A stretch of 64,000 nt of DNA. It comes from Onthophagus taurus. Its lineage: Eukaryota; Arthropoda; Insecta; Coleoptera; Scarabaeidae. Every line of letters starts with the position of its first letter. The stretch's first letter is position 1. Position numbers and translations under genes: made by a program. The notes beneath the pieces are model-generated. The model ran no database searches, had not been told where the DNA came from, and saw nothing but the letters and a program-made list of their open reading frames with translations. The DNA is taken from contig NC_091975.1 in NCBI RefSeq assembly GCF_036711975.1, positions 2,544,501 through 2,608,500 on the forward strand. The letters are read 5' to 3'. Of this stretch, positions 13,165 through 23,094 are shown piece by piece.

Positions 13165-13510
13165 TATGCATCAAAAGAAAACTAGAAACTGCTTGCAGAA
13201 GAGTAGATAGAACTTCCAGAAGACTAGATACGGCTTCCAGAATACAACAAACTGCTTGTAGAAGACTTTTGGCAGAAAAGTAAATATTACCGGATGACCA
13301 GATACTGATTATAGAAGACTAGATACTGCTTCCAAAAGAGTAGAAACTGCTTCTATATGACTATATACTACTGTTAAAAGAGTAAATATTACCAGAAGAT
13401 CAGATATTGCTTGTAGAAGACTAGATACGACTTTCAGACACAAGGCACAGCTTCTAGAAGACTATATACAACTGTTAGAAGAATAAATATTACCGGATAA
13501 GCTAAAGATA
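13165..13510. repeat. Degenerate ~21-bp minisatellite
   Basis: A run of diverged units of the form AGAAGACTAGATACTGCTTCC, with variants such as AGAAGAGTAGATAGAACTTCC and a recurring AAGTAAATATTACCGGAT interruption. Unit length drifts around 20-22 bp, so this is an old tandem array. No gene overlaps it. Confidence 0.75.
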
Positions 13511-13876
13511 AGCCAGCAGTATCTAAAAGAGTCATTATTAGTACTAATAATCAATACTCCATAAAAGAATCATTGTGCCTTTATGGTAGAGGTAAATAAA
13601 TCCTTAAATTTATTTTATTTCAAAATTTATTTTAGTTTTTTTTGGTATTTTCAACACTGATATTTTTATTGTTGATTGATAAATAAAGGTTCATCCTGAA
13701 CAAATATAGATGTGTTAACAAATAATATTATCAATATTAACTACTACTGTAATATTTATCTACTATTCACATTTTTTTCGTGAAAATGGTTATAAAATGA
13801 ATCCAGGGATTGCAATGGAATCAATTGTAAATCAACCTTTGCATCGTTAACCAAAAGGTTTTTACAACAATCCATA

Positions 13877-14480
13877 ATGAGTGCAGAGAAAGGTAAATTA
13901 TTATTATCAATCTTAATTTTTTCAATTTTTGTTGTTTAATTCAAAACATTTTGCATTTTTTTAACCCTGTTTTAGATTTCGCAGGTTTCGTTTGGAAAGA
14001 GTGTAAAGTTGACAATATTCCTGATGATGTGGTCAAGAGTGCAGTTGTAGGAGGAAACGATAGCGATGGATGTCCGATATACATCGGGAAATCTAATTAT
14101 AACAACGATGTCATTCCGGCTAAAGTTATGCCAACAAAAAAAGCTGCTTACGTAGCTTATAGCGGCAAGGAACACCTCGTTCCCGAAGTTGAAGTAAATC
14201 GAAAACAATTACCAATCTTTTTCATTTTGTAAACACTTGATTTGTTTAGATTCTTTGTGAGCGAAAATTTAAGTGGGTATCATGGCAGAAAGGAGACCAA
14301 GTTCCCAAGAATGCCGTTATTGGAGGGAAGACTTCCAATGAGGATCTTTATATAGGAAGAGCAGAGCATAATGGAGCTTTAACTATAGGAAAGCTTCATC
14401 ATAGTCACAACACGATTTACATTCCTTATGGAGGAAAAGAACACCCTATGAACAAAGGTGAAGTTCTTGTGTTTGAATGA
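13877..14480 (+). CDS. DM9-repeat (DUF3421) protein, 154 aa
   Basis: Exons 13877-13892, 13976-14193 and 14250-14480 join in frame to 155 codons including the stop. The first exon is only 16 nt (MSAEK plus one base). The protein is two tandem DM9 repeats. Each has a W near its start (FVWKECK; FKWVSW), a central AVVGG or AVIGG turn, an IYIGK or LYIGR strand and a closing AYSGKEH or PYGGKEH. There is no signal peptide or membrane segment, so it is predicted to be soluble and cytosolic. DM9 proteins in molluscs and mosquitoes are known as mannose-binding or pathogen-responsive lectins. The role here is not shown by sequence. Its neighbour on the 3' side, a P450, is convergent, with less than 80 bp between stop codons. 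Confidence 0.9.
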
Positions 14481-14557
14481 ATAGATGGAGTATCTAATTT
14501 AAAAGTGATGGTTTTATAGAAAATTGAAAAAAATAAACCATTCTTAAAAATTATTTT

Positions 14558-16146
14558 TTATTTTTTTATTCTTGGTGTTAATTGAACCCAAACATTTCCC
14601 TCAAATCTCAATTCAAAAGACTTTTTGCTATATTTAGCTGGTTCAGGATGAATCCAAGTCACATCGTATCTTGATAACAACTCAATAATATAAGTTTTGA
14701 TTTCCATCAAAGCTAATCGAGCCCCAATACACATTCTTGGTCCTATTCCAAACGGCATATAAGCATATGAATTAACACCATCAGCAAACCGTTCCGGATC
14801 GAAATCTTCGGGATTTGGAAAATAATTTTTATCTTTTTGTAAACCTGGAATGGCCGCCCAAACTAAATCGCCCGGATTTAATGTTAAAGGTTTTTCTGAA
14901 GGACTTTTTGGTTCAATTGTGTAAGTTTTTGTGCAAACTCTATCAAAGGCTAAAGCTGGTAAGTATAACCGAAAAGTTTCCGAAATAACTTGGTCAATGT
15001 ATTTCATTTTAATTAAGTTTTCGTAAGTTAATTTTCCGTTTTTACTTAATGTTTCATCAATTTCTTGTTGTAGCCTCCTTTGAACTTGTTCATTTCTTGA
15101 TAATTCGTAAATACAAAAAGATAAAGCGTTTGCGACGGTGTTAAAACCCGCAAATAAAAAGATAAAAGCTTGAGCCACAATTTCTTCGTTTCCTAAAGGT
15201 TTTTCGTTCAATTTTTCTCTTTGTTTCTTTTCTTCCATCAATAATGTGATCATATCCGGTCGATTCGTTCCATCTTTTTCACGGATTTTTATTGTTTCAA
15301 CTATAACATCGTAAAGAAATTTTCTAGCATCGTTTGGTGATAAATTTAACCCTAGATATTTGCATATCATTGGAAATAATGAGTAAGCTATAAAAACTAA
15401 AGTTTCTTTAAAACCGATTGTAGTAAATTTTTTTGCCATGGCATAAAATTCATTGTCCCTATCGTTTATTGAATCGCATTTTATTCCAAAAGCTACCGAA
15501 GCTATTACATCATTTGTAAATCGTTCGAATGTATCGATTAATTCAATTTTAGCCATTTTATTATCGGTTAAATAAGAAATGTGGTGTTGAACGGTTTCTG
15601 TTATTAAAACAAAAATTAGTCGCATTTTGCTTGATGTAAAAGTCGGGCTTAAAGTTGAACGCATTTCTTTCCAAGCTGCTCCTAAAGCAAAAAAATTAAA
15701 TAAAATTTATTACAAATAAGTTTTGAAATAAAAACCTTTTAATGTAAATAGATTTTTAGTCCAAATAGGATCAGCACTTTCTGGCACAATCGGTCTATGA
15801 TCAACAAAGTGTTCGAAATCCTTAACAAAAACCGATTTTAATAGTTCGGGGTCACGAATTATTAAAACAGGCGTTGTAAACATATACATTCCTACATACC
15901 TAAAAGATATTATGATAAAAAGCTAGAAACAATTATTTAAAACAACCTTTCATTCGGAAATGATTCATAAAACCTTATCAATTCCTGATTAAACGATGCC
16001 ATTCTGAACATAACACGATCGAAATTGCCAAAATAAAACGTTGGTTTTAAATGTTTTACTCCAAGTTTCTCCCAATGAGAATGTTTTTGTTTAACTTTGT
16101 AGTAAATTAATGTAATTAATAAGACTATTAATAACAAAAATAACAT
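14558..16146 (-). CDS. Cytochrome P450, CYP9-like (clan 3), 495 aa
   Basis: Microsomal haem-thiolate monooxygenase. Exons are 15947-16146, 15736-15899 and 14558-15681, 496 codons with stop. An N-terminal anchor (MLFLLLIVLLITLIYY) is followed by the CYP9-typical FTTPVLIIRDPELLKSVFVK and the helix C block AAWKEMRSTLSPTFTSSKM. Later come the K-helix ETFRLY, the PERF block (NPEDFDPERF) and the haem loop FGIGPRMCIG with its cysteine ligand. The I-helix reads AGFNTV, with Asn in place of the usual acidic residue before Thr. CYP9 enzymes often metabolise plant toxins and insecticides; the substrate here is unknown. The subfamily cannot be named without a tree. It is a single intact copy with no tandem paralogue in the window. 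Confidence 0.92.
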
Positions 16147-16312
16147 TTTATTGGCTTTTTCACTTCTTGTTTAATCAAATGTAACCAACACCCGTTATAA
16201 ACAAAGATTAATAAACTAAATATATCTCAATTATAATGACCTTGGCTTGAAAATAAATTATTATAACAAATACCTTCATGTATATTGGTTTGCATACATA
16301 ATCAAAATTTTT

Positions 16313-17050
16313 TTACTTAGAGAGCCTAACAAAAGGTTTTACTTCTAATTGTATTTGATTTTTAGCAACACCATCTTCAAATATTTCAACTTTATACATA
16401 TTTTCTCCATTTTCCGAGATATTTAGAATATAATTACGTTTAGATCCATTGTAATTTGATTTCAAATTCTTATTAATACTTTTACAAATCAAAACGACAT
16501 TTAGATCTTTAATAACATTTAATAAATAATTAATGTTATTAGCACAGTACTTTTGAAAACTTGTCAATGTTCCAACAGTCGGTTTATCCATCCAATAATA
16601 AGTAAACATTGAATCGATAACAACTAACTTAATTTCAATGTTTTCCAACAACAATCTTTCTATATGCATAAACGTAAATTTTAATTTGTCGCTACTATAA
16701 CAATTTATAATGCTCAAGTTTTTCATACAATCATCTATGAAGGTTTCATTCTCTATTTTGTGATGTTTCATGAAACTTTTTAACCCCCTTATAAAAATTG
16801 GGATTGTAAGTTGATGTTCGGTGTTTACAAAAATTGTATTCGTTCCATTTCCGCCGTATTCTTCAGGGGTTATTGATTGAATTATAAAATCCAAAATTAA
16901 CGCATTTCCAGCTTTATCATCTCCGGTAATTTCAATTAAATCACTGGGATCAACGGTATTTTCGAAAATCGGGTACTTTAACTTTGTAGGTATTGAATTT
17001 TCGCGAATTCTCGCGTATAACTGTACACCAGACTCAATATTCGCCGTCAT
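16313..17050 (-). CDS. XRCC2: XRCC2-like RAD51 paralogue with degenerate Walker A
   Basis: Single-exon gene of 245 codons. The family acts in homologous recombination, in the RAD51B-RAD51C-RAD51D-XRCC2 (BCDX2) complex in the nucleus. The start ESGVQLYARI matches the XRCC2 N-terminus. The core fold is recognisable: a FVNTEHQLTIPIF strand aligned with the family's D-T-x-x-H region, a CYSSDKLKFTFMHIERLLL helix, and Walker B-like KLVVIDSMFTYYW. The P-loop position reads GDDKAGNA, so the Lys and Thr of GxxxxGKT are replaced by Asn and Ala. ATP binding at this site is therefore doubtful, though the rest of the frame is open. The protein is shorter than human XRCC2 (280 aa) at the C-terminus. It is transcribed away from CHMP5 across 209 bp. 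Confidence 0.8.
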   Translation of the reverse strand: MTANIESGVQLYARIRENSIPTKLKYPIFENTVDPSDLIEITGDDKAGNALILDFIIQSITPEEYGGNGTNTIFVNTEHQLTIPIFIRGLKSFMKHHKIENETFIDDCMKNLSIINCYSSDKLKFTFMHIERLLLENIEIKLVVIDSMFTYYWMDKPTVGTLTSFQKYCANNINYLLNVIKDLNVVLICKSINKNLKSNYNGSKRNYILNISENGENMYKVEIFEDGVAKNQIQLEVKPFVRLSK

Positions 17051-17259
17051 TTTTAAAATAACGAAATAATATAAATATATTTGAAATATTTAACTTAATT
17101 TTGAGGTTAATTTAAAGAAATCTACATTATCGTCAATTTTGACATAAATATGAGATAAAGTTCGATATGAAATTAGTTACAAAAAGTTGTCATTTATGTT
17201 TACGAGAACTGTCATTTTAACATTAAACTGGTGTATATTGTAATTTTTAAATATTAAAA
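17051..17259. promoter_or_regulatory. Bidirectional promoter, XRCC2 / CHMP5
   Basis: Only 209 bp separate the two start codons. The spacer holds TTGAGGTTAA on the XRCC2 side and, nearer CHMP5, TTTTGACATA, GTTGTCATT and CTGTCATTTT. The same words recur in other divergent spacers of this window. No TATA box sits at a convincing distance from either start codon. Confidence 0.55.
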
Positions 17260-18122
17260 ATGAATAGATTATTCGGAAAAGGTAAACCAAAAGAGCCAGG
17301 TCCAAGTATCAGCGATTGTATCACTGGGGTAAATATGAATTTTTTATTTTTCTAAAGATAACCTAATTTTAATCAATCAAAGACATTGAGTGATGACTAA
17401 TAGCGTGTATTGCTCATTAAATATAGGTTGATACAAGGGCAGAGGGTGTAGAAAAGAAAATCAATGCGTTGGAAACAGATTTACGCAAGTACAGGGACCA
17501 AATGGCGAAAATGCGTGAAGGTCCGGCCAAAAACGCGATAAAACAGAAAGCGTTGCGAGTTTTGAAGCAGAAGAAAATGTACGAGAGTCAACTTGAAAAC
17601 TTACGCGGGCAATCGTTTAATATGGAACAAGCAAATTTTGCTCATCAAACATTAAAAGATACACATGCAACGGTCATTGCTATGAAGGATGGCATGAAAG
17701 CAATGAAAAAGGAATTTAAAAAAATCAACATTGATGATATTGATGTAAAAAAAAATGTAATGATTAAAATATTTTTTTAATAAGATTTATTTTTAGGATG
17801 TCCAAGATGAAATGGCTGATTTATTAGATGAAGCAAATGAAGTCCAAGAAGCTTTAGGACGAACTTATAACACTCCGGAAGTTGATGAGGATGAATTAGC
17901 CGCCGAATTGGATGCTTTGGGTGATGAAATCGCCCTCGATGATGATGCTAGTTATTTAGATGATGTTTTGAAAGCGCCAGCAGCCCCAGATACTAAACCA
18001 ATAGCTGAGCCGGAAAAGAACAAAGTAAGTTTTGATCAATTAATTTTTAAAGGTAACAATGTGGGTTATTTTAGGATGGTATTCCAGTGGATGAATTCGG
18101 ATTACCTCAAATTAATCATTAA
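17260..18122 (+). CDS. CHMP5: Charged multivesicular body protein 5 (ESCRT-III), 220 aa
   Basis: ESCRT-III subunit (yeast Vps60) acting in late steps of multivesicular-body sorting through LIP5/VPS4. Exons are 17260-17328, 17427-17744, 17797-18024 and 18075-18122, 221 codons with stop; human CHMP5 has 219 aa. The basic amphipathic N-terminus ([16 protein letters not shown]) precedes the long Snf7 helical hairpin (about residues 25-130). The acidic C-terminal part ([20 protein letters not shown]) and the conserved end [13 protein letters not shown] match the family. The four-exon structure has short introns of 50-98 bp. An in-frame read-through of intron 2 would stop within about 12 codons. 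Confidence 0.95.
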
Positions 18123-18413
18123 TATGCTTAATTATGCACTGTACAGAACTTTTTAAAGTTTTTTTTGTTTAATTAGATTTATTAAGCATTATAATATGAG
18201 AATATCTGCTGTTTTTATTTTTTAAATTGGTATTATTAACAAGGAAATATAATTATCTTCGTCTATCTTTATTTGGGTGCATAACATATTATTTATTAAT
18301 TTATCCCATTATTTTTCAGTCGATGGTGGAAAATCAAGATTTTTTTGATCTATAACCCAAGAAAGAAAAAAATAAAAGAAATGCAAGTACTCAAAAATAT
18401 TTTATTTATTTAT

Positions 18414-21400
18414 TTAATGATGGAACAATCTTAAATTGGTGTGAACTAAAGTGATATTATGATCATTACATGCCTTAATTACGTCAGCATCGTTTGTAGA
18501 ACCTGATGGGCTTGCAATATATGTAACTCCACTCTAAAAAAAAAAAAGAAATAATATCATGTTCCGACGATGGGGGCCAATTTTTTTTTTTTTCAAAAAC
18601 AATTAAAAATTAAATTTGCAACAAATATTACTTCAAAAAAATCGATTAAAATATCCAAAACTCGAAAAGAAATTTAAAATCCTTTAAAACGACACCAAAC
18701 ACGGCGTATTTATCTTCAAAAATGGCGAAAACGTCATCTTTTTTAAATAAAAAACAAAACAGAATCGAAAAACAAAATTAAATTAATACATTTTTTTGAT
18801 TGATATCTTGGGTTGTTTATAACCGATTTTTATCGAGTTTGGAGTTAAATTAAAGGGATTTTAATGTAGAATGTGGAAAGAATATAAAAATGATGGTTTT
18901 GATTAATGAATATTGGCTTATTTATTTTTTGTTGTTTTTTGGGGGGTTAAAATTGGAGATGTAAGGTTGGAAAATGTGAGAATTTAAATTTATTAAATAA
19001 AACCCAATTTTGTGATCGCCATCTTATACAAAAGTGAGTTCAACAGATTTCCAAATATTCAAAAGAAATTGAGGGATTTCCAAGTACTGTCAAAGGGGTT
19101 TTCGAATTTAACGCTAGTGGAAATGAATTTTAAGACTTCCCTGTATAAATAGAAAATAAAATATAAAAAGAAATTTAAGCTTACCAAATGGGCTCTATCG
19201 ACGTTATCCCTGAATGGGAAAAATGCATCAGAACCTAAAGCGACCCCACTTAATTTCTTGATCCATTCGGTTTTATTGGTTTCTGATAACTCTGGAGGAA
19301 CAACTTCGTACATTGCTGTCCATACATCTCGGTCCATATCTTTTCCAATTGTGCCATTAACGTAATTATCGATTGCATTTGATATTTCGGCTCGTTTCAC
19401 ACCCGCTTTAAACTTCATTGCCATCACATTTGGATGATGTCTCAACCACCAATTATCGGCTTTATCTCCGGCTAATCTCGTACAATGAATCCTGGATTGT
19501 TGCCCAGCTCCAATACCAATAACTTGACCATTTTTCGCGTAACAAACTGAATTACTTTGAGTGTATTTCAAAGCAATCGTAGCCACAATTAAATCTCTAA
19601 CGGCAGCTTCCGTTAAATTTTTGTTATTTGTTACGACGTTTGTAAATAAACTTCTATCGATTAAAGCATCATTTCGGCGTTGTTCCATGGTTAAACCGAA
19701 TAAAACTTTGCGTTCGATTGGGTCGGGGATGTAATTGGGATCGATTTTTAGGACACAATAAGAACCATTTTTTTTCTTTTTTAACAATTCAAGCGCTTCC
19801 GGGTCGTAACCGGGCGCTATGATTCCATCGGAAACTTCTCGGGATATCAAACGAGCCGTTGCGTAATCGCAAATATCAGATAAAGCGATGAAATCTCCAA
19901 ACGATGACATTCGATCGGCACCTCGAGCTCGAGCATAAGCGATTGCCATCGGAGTTAAGTGCTCTTTTAAATCATCCACCATACAAACTTTAGCCTAATT
20001 TAAAAAATAATAATTTCATAAAAACAATTTTTGTTGTTTTAAAAATCTAAAAATAACCAGATAATTATTACCAATCATTAAAACGTATTGGTTAACATGT
20101 TTTTCAAAATGCATATTAATTATCTCTATCTTTAAAAAAAAACAAATGAGATAAGCCCCCAATAATAACAGTTTTGCAACTCAGTAATTTTCCTTACAGC
20201 TTTTATTTATAAAATTATTGATTAATTTTGTCCACGACTTAATATATACCTTATAAATGAGTTGACTTGACAGACTAATAATAATTATTTGAAACGTCAA
20301 AATTTCAAAAAAGTCAATTTAATTTTTTTTTTACTTTTTAAAAGTTTGACATTAAAAAACGTAAAGAAATTCTATTTTTTATATGATTTAAGTTTAAGCA
20401 TAAATTAATTTTCAAAAAACATGACGTTTCATAAAATTGACATTTAATTTTGACAAATTGTTGTGAAGTTGGTAACATTGAATTTGTGTCACATTGACGT
20501 TTAACTTCATTCAAAAATTTATTTAAAAAAATATATTTATGGAATCAATTTCAATTCACTCAGGTTAATTAACTTAACCTTAGTGAATAATAGCCCTCAT
20601 TATATGCTCATATAATAATATACAATTCTCACCTCATCCCCTGTTAAAGGAACAGCTACCGCAGTCCCTGCAGGTGAAACATGTTTAAAGCTTGTAGCAG
20701 CCGGTAATTTTAACGCTGTTTTTAATTCTTTCACCAATTGCCAACCGTTTAAAGCGTCACATAAATTAATGAATCCTGGAGAACCATTTACAACTGTTAA
20801 CGGGAGTTTTTCTAATGTTGTAAAAATTTGGGCTGGTTTTTGATGGGGATTCATGCCATAACGAAGTGTTAGTTGAGATTCTCCGCATGAAAATTGTTTT
20901 CGGAAGTAATCAGAAATGGCCAAATCATATTCTGAGGTGTGAGTAAAAGCTTTTAAGGCGAGCTTTTCTCTGGTAGTTTTTTTTGTATCTTTGTTTGTAG
21001 AGGATCTAATTTCTTCAATAATTTTCTCATAATCCTTTGGATCACAAAGAACAGTTACACGATCGTGGTTCTTTGCAGCAGCTCTTAATAAAGTTACACC
21101 TCCAATATCAATATTTTCAACCGCGTCGGGTACTTTTACTTCCGGTTTTGAAACGGTTTCAACAAATGGGTATAAATTACATACAACCATGCGAATCATA
21201 TCGATTTTTTGGCGTTTTAGATCTTCTTGATCAGAGGGAATTAATCTGGAAATATTTTATTAATTTTTTTTGAGATTTAGGGGTTAAAAATTTTACCGGG
21301 CTAAAATTCCTCCGTGAACAGTTGGATGTAAAGTTTTAACTCTTCCACCCAAAATTTCCGGGGCTCCAGATATTTCGGAAACGTCTTTAACAGGTAAATT

Positions 21401-21759
21401 AGCTTCCCGTAAACTTTTTGCTGTTCCCCCGCTTCCCACCAACGTAAAACCAAGCTCATTTAGAGCTTTTCCCAATGGTATTAAGCCGGTTTTATCAGAA
21501 ACCGACAATAACACTGAAATAGACGTGGATTTTATTAAGATTTTAATTAAGAAAAGTGTTATTTACCTAAATTTCCGGCTTCAGACATGATTGGATGACT
21601 TTGAGGAGTAATTGAAGAGTAATTTGTGGTTGTTAAAGGATAAGTTGAACCGCAATTGGTAATAAAAGACGATAAAGCCGTATTTATAATGGAAAGAGAT
21701 GGTCTAAGGTTACAAGGTCGGTGATAAAGGAAGGGAAATTGTAAAAAAACACGTTTCAT
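18414..21759 (-). CDS. ATIC: Bifunctional purine synthesis protein ATIC (AICAR formyltransferase / IMP cyclohydrolase)
   Basis: Catalyses the last two steps of de novo IMP synthesis. Exons are 21567-21759, 21297-21513, 20633-21245, 19185-19994 and 18414-18533. The N-terminal cyclohydrolase shows [27 protein letters not shown] and [17 protein letters not shown]. The transferase shows [53 protein letters not shown] and PFRDNVDRA, and ends HTNLRLFHH, the normal family end. Starting at the inner Met (21588, MSEAGNL) gives 593 aa, equal to human ATIC (592). The upstream in-frame Met at 21759 would add 57 residues without Asp or Glu, rich in Arg, Ser, Thr and Leu, resembling a mitochondrial leader. 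I give the longer span but consider the inner start the default. Intron 3 carries a dispersed repeat ending a few bases from the 5' splice site. Confidence 0.95.
20206..20628. repeat. Dispersed repeat R1, copy in an ATIC intron
   Basis: About 420 bp matching 56.57-57.01 kb in the same orientation. Shared blocks include TTTTGTCCACGACT, AATAATTATTTGAAACGT, TTTGACATTAAAAAACGTAA, CATAAAATTGACAT, TTGTGTCACATTGACGTTTA, CACTCAGGTTAATTAA and TAGTGAATAATAGCC. The 3' end contains an imperfect palindrome around GGTTAATTAACTTAACC. It stops within about five bases of the ATIC exon 3 donor (20632). No open frame is present, so it looks like a non-autonomous element. Confidence 0.85.
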
Positions 21760-22020
21760 AAAGATTTAAAAAGAATAAAAAAAGTTATGATATCCCACGT
21801 GGTTTCTTTAAGGAATTAAGATTTTTTTAAATAATATGATTATAATTTGATTAATTTAGTGGTTTAAAGATAATCCTTTTTAATTATTTAATAATTTATA
21901 ATTTTTATTACAAAAATGAAAAAATTAAAACATAACCTTAAAAATTGTTTTAGTTGGTATCAAGTTGACCAACGTTAAAAAGTTAAAGTTTTTGACATCT
22001 GTCATTAACAACTGGTAAAA
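21760..22020. promoter_or_regulatory. Bidirectional promoter, ATIC / NDUFB8, with CACGTG E-box
   Basis: The 261-bp spacer contains a perfect E-box, CACGTG at 21796-21801, within the 8-bp palindrome CCACGTGG, 37 bp upstream of the outer ATIC Met. Myc/Max proteins bind CACGTG and are known activators of purine-synthesis genes, so ATIC is the likely target. On the NDUFB8 side lie CATAACCTTAAAA and TTTTTGACATCTGTCATT, words shared with other divergent promoters here. Confidence 0.55.
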
Positions 22021-22700
22021 ATGTCGTTAATAAAAACCCATAAATTAGCAAAATTATGCTTAAAATCCAATCCAATTTTATTTACGTCGATTCGAAATCG
22101 TAAGTACTGCGTTAAATTTAAAATTGAAATGTTTAAAAATCTCCAATTGATAGTTATGTAATCTAACCTAACTTAACCTTAAAAATACATAAACATTTCA
22201 AATTTTAGATTGGAATAAGGATTATAAGCCAATGGCTTATCCTCAAACTGAAAAAGAGAGGAAAGCTGCTGCAGCTAAATATGGTTTATTACCGGAAGAA
22301 TATAAACCGCTTCCTGACGATGGAACAGGACTTGGAGATTACCCGGATTTACCGTTCGTTTCGGCTGAATCAAAGGATGCGTATTATCCATATGATTTTC
22401 CTGAATTAAAACGAAATTTTAACGAACCAGTAATTTTTTATTTTGAAGTTAAACCCTTTTATTTTAACTTATATATTTTAGATACACGCAGAGGCTGATA
22501 TGATTGGCGAAGATCGTTATGACGTCTCCGCAAGACTTCGTGTACCTATGAGTACTCAATGGTTCCAATTTTTAGGAGTCATGTTTGGAACTTTTGCCAT
22601 TTACTATTGGTTAGAAGATTGTAAAATGTTTATTGGGCAATTACCTAAACAGTATCCATTAGATGATAAACCAAGTTATACATTTGAAATTGAAAAATGA
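22021..22700 (+). CDS. NDUFB8: NADH dehydrogenase 1 beta subcomplex subunit 8 (complex I ASHI), 172 aa
   Basis: Accessory subunit of mitochondrial respiratory complex I, in the membrane arm of the inner membrane. Exons are 22021-22099, 22209-22429 and 22482-22700, 173 codons with stop. The basic N-terminus (MSLIKTHKLAKLCLK) is a plausible mitochondrial presequence. The body shows the family blocks HWNKDYKPMAYPQTEKER, AAAAKYGLLPEEYKPLPDD, GLGDYP and FPELKRNFNEP. One transmembrane helix follows (FQFLGVMFGTFAIYYWLED), then the C-terminal KQYPLDDKPSYTFE. The gene is divergent from ATIC. Confidence 0.95.
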
Positions 22701-23094
22701 GTTATATACAATTGAAATGAAAATAGTTATTGCAAAAGGTGAATTTAATAATAAAAATGTTTATGTAAAAAAAACTTAATTTATTAATTAAAGAAAAATA
22801 ATATTATATAAGTGTTTTATGTACATAAATACAAATTGAAAAGAAAAAATTTGGATTAAATTGAACAAAAAAAAATATATTAAACAAATTATTAATGAGA
22901 CTAATTTAACTAATAATACTCGTTCCTCATATTTAAAGACTAGTTTTGTACCGCTTTTGGACACCAAATAAGTTAGGAATTAACAAAAAAAATCACAAAT
23001 AAAATACAAATTTTGTTCTTATTAGTAAAAAAGTTGAATAATTCTTTTGTGGTGCCCCTGAATGTAATTTTTTGATGCAAAATTGATTAGGTCT
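22701..23094. other. Spacer between NDUFB8 and dynamin
   Basis: Convergent 3' ends. The A+T-rich stretch should hold both 3' UTRs. AATAAAAATG follows the NDUFB8 stop by about 45 bp. On the minus strand this is the 3' UTR of the shorter-tailed dynamin isoform. No gene seen. Confidence 0.5.
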
